This document shows positions 59,510 through 64,000 of a stretch of DNA of 64,000 nt, piece after piece. Under the pieces are notes generated by a model, which had not been told where the DNA came from, searched no databases, and worked only from the letters and a program-made list of their open reading frames with translations. The stretch's first letter is position 1; the number at the start of each line of letters is the position of its first letter. The position numbers and the translations under genes are program-made. The stretch comes from Agrocybe praecox (lineage: Eukaryota; Basidiomycota; Agaricomycetes; Agaricales; Agrocybaceae), in contig OZ024844.1 in NCBI GenBank assembly GCA_964017145.1, positions 930,001-994,000 of the forward strand. The letters are read 5' to 3'.

Positions 59510-62080
59510 ATGAGCTCTCCTTCAGCGTCAGCGTCTGTCTCTCAAAAGAGAAAAAGGTGAATAACGACTTGTTTCTTTCTGTGTGATATTCGCATTCTAA
59601 TATGGCTCCATTCAAGGTCGACGTCGCATTCACCAGATGCACCACCGACTACTCGACGGAGGTCCAGGTCTCCCCATGAGCACTCGGAATCGGACTCGGA
59701 TGGACCTGCACCTGCAAAGGATGGAAAGCTAGAATCTCGTGTAGCAGCCATGGATCTCAGGAACGCAGCAGCAGTCGTAAAGGCTGCCGAAAAGCAACAA
59801 GCAACAGAATCTGCGCAGCGTGCTGAGTTCGCAAAACTTTTGAATACCCGCTCCGGTGGTGTCTATATACCTCCAGCACGCCTTCGTGCAATGCAAGCAG
59901 CGGCCTCGGCTGACAAATCCAGTCCAGAATACCAAAGACTTTCATGGGACGCGCTTCGCAAGTCTATCACCGGTATTGTCAACAGGGTGAACATTGCGAA
60001 TATCAAGATGATTGTACCAGAACTTTTCCACGAAAATCTCATTCGAGGACGAGGATTGTTTTCTAGGAGTGTTATGAAAGCGCAGGCTGCAAGTTTACCC
60101 TTCACTCCTGTTTTTGCTGCCCTCGTTTCGATTATTAACACCAAACTACCTCAAGTGGGAGAACTAGTTCTGACGAGGCTCATCAGCCAGTTTAGAAGAT
60201 CTTTCAAGAGAAACGACAAGGTGTGTCATAAACAATTATATAGTACTTATTTTGCATTCTCATTATTATCTTTCAGATCGTCTGTCATTCAACTACAACA
60301 TTTATTGCCCACCTTGTCAACCAATCCGTTGCTCACGAAATCATTGCGCTTCAAATACTCGTACTTCTGTTGGAGAGGCCAACCGATGACTCAATCGAGA
60401 TTGCTGTTGGGTTTACTCGAGAAGTTGGTGCTTTCCTGGCAGAAAATTCTCCGAAGGCCAATGCCACTGTTTTCGAGCGCTTCCGTGCTGTCTTGAATGA
60501 GGGAAAAATCAGTCAGAGGGTCCAGTACATGATCGAGGTACTCATGCAAGTCCGCAAGGACAAGTACAAGGACAACCCGATTTTACCTGAAGGTTTGGAC
60601 CTGGTTGAGGAGGACGAACAAATAACCCATCAAATTCAATTGGAAGAAGAATTGCAAATCCAGGAGGGACTCAGTGAGTTCGCCTATGTCACATGTAAAC
60701 TTTGGTACTCATTTGTGGCCATAGACATTTTCAAGTTTGATCCTAACTATCAAGAGAATGAAGAAAAGTACAAAGCTATCAAAAGTGAAATATTGGGCGA
60801 AGACTCGGACGATGAATCAGGTTCGGGCTCAGACGAAGACTCAGATGAAGAGGATGAAGAAGGTACTCTCATACCAACTCGCGCGTTTTTTTTAGTCCTT
60901 GCTCATTTTCATCCCTAGTTGCCGAAGACAAAGAAGGTATCGAAGATAGAACTGAAACGAATCTCGTCAACTTGCGTCGTATAATCTATCTAACAATCAT
61001 GAACGCGCTCAACTACGAAGAAGCTGTACACAAGTTGCTCAAGGTTCAGCTTCAGGAAGGACAGGAGGTTCGTGTTTCGAATATAGTCTTTGATTGGTCC
61101 AGCTGTCTAATAATATGCATAGATTGAACTGGTGAACATGATCATAGAGTGTTGCTCACAGGAGCGCTCGTATTCGACATTCTACGGCTTGATTGGTGAA
61201 CGCTTCAGCAAATTGAATCGTGTTTGGACCGACGCCTTTGAACAGGCGTTCACCAATTACTATACCACTATCCACAGATACGAAACCAACCGTCTGCGAA
61301 ACATTGCTCGCTTCTTTGGACATCTTTTTGCCTCTGATGCTATATCCTGGATGGTTTTTGAATGCGTAAAAGTTAATGAAGACGACACGACTAGCAGCAG
61401 TCGTATCTTCATCAAAATTATGATGCAGGAAATGATGGAAAGTATGGGACTAAAGACCTTAGCCGAGAGGTTTAGAGACCCTGAAGTCAAGCATGGTGCT
61501 GCAGGTATGTTCCCGATGGACATACCCAAGAACACCAGGTTTTCCATCAATTATTTCACCAGCATCGGACTTGGTGTTTTAACGGAGGACATGAGAGAGT
61601 ATTTGAAGGTACGCACTCACCCTTTTTCCCTGGTTTGCCCACCCATGCTTACCATTGGACTTTTAGAATGCACCTAAGCTCATCATGGAACAACGTCGTG
61701 CAATGCTCGAAGCAGAATCGTCGTCGTCATCTGATTCTGACTCTTCAGATTCTGACTCCAGCTCTGACTCTGATTCCGACTCTGGCTCTTCGGATTCTGA
61801 TGAGAAGTCATCGGTAGATTCTCGTCGACGGGGTGGCTCTGGTAGGAGACGCTCGCCATCTCGGTCTCGTTCGCGTACGCCCCCTCGTCGTCGCGGAGGG
61901 GACGTATCTAGGTCGCCGCCACCTCATCTGTCCCGTGGCGGTAGGCCAGATGATTCAAAATATGAGAGGCCAGATGATCGACGCAGACACGATGATAGGC
62001 ACGCATTCGCAAGGCGCGAACATGAGCGGGAAAGGAGGCGATCGCGCGACAGGGACGACGGATACTCTCGCAGGAGATGA
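59510..62080 (+). CDS. CWC22: Pre-mRNA splicing factor Cwc22
   Basis: Spliceosomal protein that holds eIF4A3 and is required for exon-junction complex loading. Start ATG at 59510 (MSSPSASASVSQKRKR), then an intron before STSHSPDAPP. The MIF4G domain starts near GGVYIPPARLR and YQRLSWDALRKSITGIVNRVN and includes ARLVNQ-type repeats (VCHSTTTFIAHLVNQSVAHE). An acidic linker (SDDESGSGSDEDSDEEDEE, about 60805-60860) precedes the MA3 domain: RRIIYLTIMNALNYEEAVHKLL, CSQERSYSTFYGLIGERF, FTNYYTTIHRYETNRLRNIA. The C-terminus is an Arg/Ser- and Ser/Asp-rich RS-like tail ending at 62078-62080. About seven exons. About 740 residues. Confidence 0.93.
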
Positions 62081-62369
62081 TAGTTATGAATAATAATCTT
62101 ACTACTTTGTATCATTACAGTAAATCCTTGATGTTTTTGCGGATATAACTAATTCGTGTCAAGAAATATTTGTCATTTTATTCAGATGTTATACATACAT
62201 TGTTTTCAAAAATTGCAAGATGACGATGAAAGTGGTTTCGGAGAGGTACAAAAAAAAATCGAAAACGCGATGCAAGACGATGAAATAAGTGTGATCTGTT
62301 GTTGCATAATGACTCAATGACGCAGTTGTAAATGAGGATTAAGACCTACCAACTTCCATGATCTATGAA
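62081..62369. other. 3' flanks of convergent CWC22 and Argonaute genes
   Basis: About 290 bases between convergent stop codons, AT-rich; no gene. Confidence 0.6.
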
Positions 62370-64000
62370 TCAGAGGAAGTACATGGACTTCGCAAGCCTT
62401 TCATGTACAGGTAGGAAGTGTGACTGCCACATAGACAATTCGAAGGGTTGGTTGGTTGAGCCACTTGCGACGGAAGCATTGTCGTCGAGTCCAACGTTCG
62501 CACCCGGAACGATGTGGAAAGCACCTCGCTGGCAAACGAGCTAGGAGAAAGTATTAGTTAAAAGTCAGTTACAAGGACAAAAGCCATAGCAATTTACATC
62601 TGCGTCTGAGCGAAAGGTTCAGTTTGAGTGTTGTAGGTAAACAAAGTAAACCCAACTTACAATAAACCGGGGCTGGGATTGAGACAGAACGTGTTGCTTT
62701 AGCATAAATATGGCACAACGTAAAAGACAGGTCCTGGATCATGGCAAGACCACCCCTGGCGGGCTCAGTGTATGACTTGAAGTTATCATCTCGAAGTACA
62801 ATGTAATGACTAGATCGGCTCGCTGTTGCGTACGTGAGCAGGCCTCTCAAAGGGAAAATAGATCAGAACTTACTTCCTTGGATAGCAGCATGACTTTGCA
62901 AGTAGAAATCTATGATTGTCGGATGCGTGATTTCGCTGTCGACTAGAGAACCAGCGAATGCATTGCCCTTCCTATCACCACTGCGAGTTTGTTAGTCAAT
63001 GGAAGGCCTTAGTGCTAACGAGTTGTGCGTACGTTGATTGACTTTCGGGGAACAATACGGCGTGGTGGCTAGTATGCGACAGGCCAAGGATATTAGACAA
63101 ATAAATATAGAGGGTTAGTCCAACCATTAGAACGCACCGTTTACCCACTACAATATACGTGATCAGTGGGTAGGTCTTGACACTAAGGCCGCGTTCGCTC
63201 CAGAGTTCTTTGATAGCCTCTAGTGATGCATAATTATAATAACTTTCAGATTTTATGGGACACAGTGTAACACACCTTCAATATCCTGAATTTCTTCATT
63301 CGCCACACCTTCGTACTCTCCTTCCGATAGACCATCTCGATAGAAGAACAAGCGCACGGGAGATGCCTTATTCTTATTCCCGAAGTTGTTGAGCGCTGTC
63401 ATCATGAACTTTTTCAGATCCTGGATCTTCTCCGTTCGAGGGGGCTGTATAGAAGTGAGTGCAGCATACTGAACCCCCAGCATATCGTGAGAATATACGA
63501 GACTCGCAACAGAGGGCTTTTGTACACCAGGACCAGGATGACCAACATCGGCACCTAAGACGAAAAGGTCGGTACATGCACACAAGTGAGTCAGATATAG
63601 AATAATGTACCCATGATGATATAAGGGGCTCTCTTCAATTCGAGGAAAGCCGGGGAAAAGCTGTGGAAGTTGATACCTTTTAGGCGAGCATTAAGTCTGC
63701 AGAAAATGTAAGTTATGCCATGCTCAAGACTAATAAGAATACGATACCAACTTGAGAGCAATATTGTTCCAATATTGGCTATTGGCACTCTGCACTTTAA
63801 TGTCTCTTAAGCACTGAGTAGAAACACCTAAATACGAATGATTGTATATGGGCATAACACGTCCGATATGCTGCACATATAATAGTAGAACGCACCCTGT
63901 ATACAGTCTCCCCAATGTTTGATTGCGTGTCGCACATGGGCAGCGTTGTTTGGGACAATGACAACGATGATAAGCTGCTCCAATACATCGTTCCTGCCTC
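62370..64000 (-). CDS. Argonaute, PIWI-domain part (5' end outside window)
   Basis: Catalytic part of the RNA-silencing nuclease. Read on the minus strand from the edge, the MID/PIWI segments are [60 protein letters not shown] (first catalytic Asp, about 63550), [14 protein letters not shown] (second, about 63325), AIKELW, the [20 protein letters not shown] block, [29 protein letters not shown] (third, about 62665-62590) and the conserved end LAKSMYFL to a stop at 62370-62372. The residue after YYA is Asp, giving an apparent DEDD-type tetrad; I did not place the Glu. Several introns of about 50 nt interrupt it. The N, PAZ and L1/L2 parts lie beyond the right edge. Confidence 0.92.

Noticed and set aside
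1..64000. CRISPR arrays, rRNA operon or prophage
   Set aside because: Introns and protein families show a eukaryotic nuclear genome; no regularly spaced repeat array or rRNA sequence was seen.

Overview
The window looks like nuclear DNA of an agaricomycete (mushroom-forming basidiomycete). The signs are dense short introns of about 45-60 nt, a CxC2-type KDZ transposase gene with a C-terminal Ulp1 protease domain, DUF6699-type proteins, an HMG-box regulator, and housekeeping proteins of basidiomycete type (Cwc22, carboxypeptidase Y, calcipressin, Lso2/CCDC124, Argonaute). All assignments come from reading translations and splice sites by eye; no database search was run.

Layout. 1-3749: 3' part of a KDZ-Ulp1 transposon gene, open to its stop. 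3750-13350: an accessory zone holding broken pieces of at least four unrelated housekeeping genes (importin beta fused in frame to mtHsp70, an LTO1 piece, a Pumilio/PUF gene), with introns still present. Two apparently intact genes of unknown function lie among them (6072-9577 and 9853-10832). 13675-23035: lineage-specific genes, namely a small orphan, three DUF6699-type genes (one without its ATG) and a 1,232-residue membrane protein. 23630-30664: three tandem paralogous major-facilitator transporters, all on the minus strand, with GATAAG repeats around and between them. 31207-42744: a conserved block (Lso2/CCDC124, calcipressin, a furin-repeat receptor-like membrane protein, a PP2C phosphatase). 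42745-52417: a gene-poor stretch with a 367-bp CACTA-like MITE and one orphan multi-exon gene. 52418-64000: a second conserved block (HMG-box factor, carboxypeptidase Y, LACTB2-like metallo-beta-lactamase, splicing factor Cwc22, and the 3' part of an Argonaute gene that runs off the right edge).

How the genes may work together. The transporter array shares GATA-type elements and duplicated flanks, which suggests shared regulation by a GATA factor (iron or nitrogen is an inference). The Argonaute gene supplies the RNA-silencing machinery that would act on elements like the KDZ gene at the other end, but nothing in the sequence links the two directly. The least ordinary part is the 3.7-13.4 kb field of intron-containing gene fragments beside an intact KDZ element, with internal deletions and an in-frame gene fusion. 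No rRNA gene, convincing tRNA gene or CRISPR array was seen.
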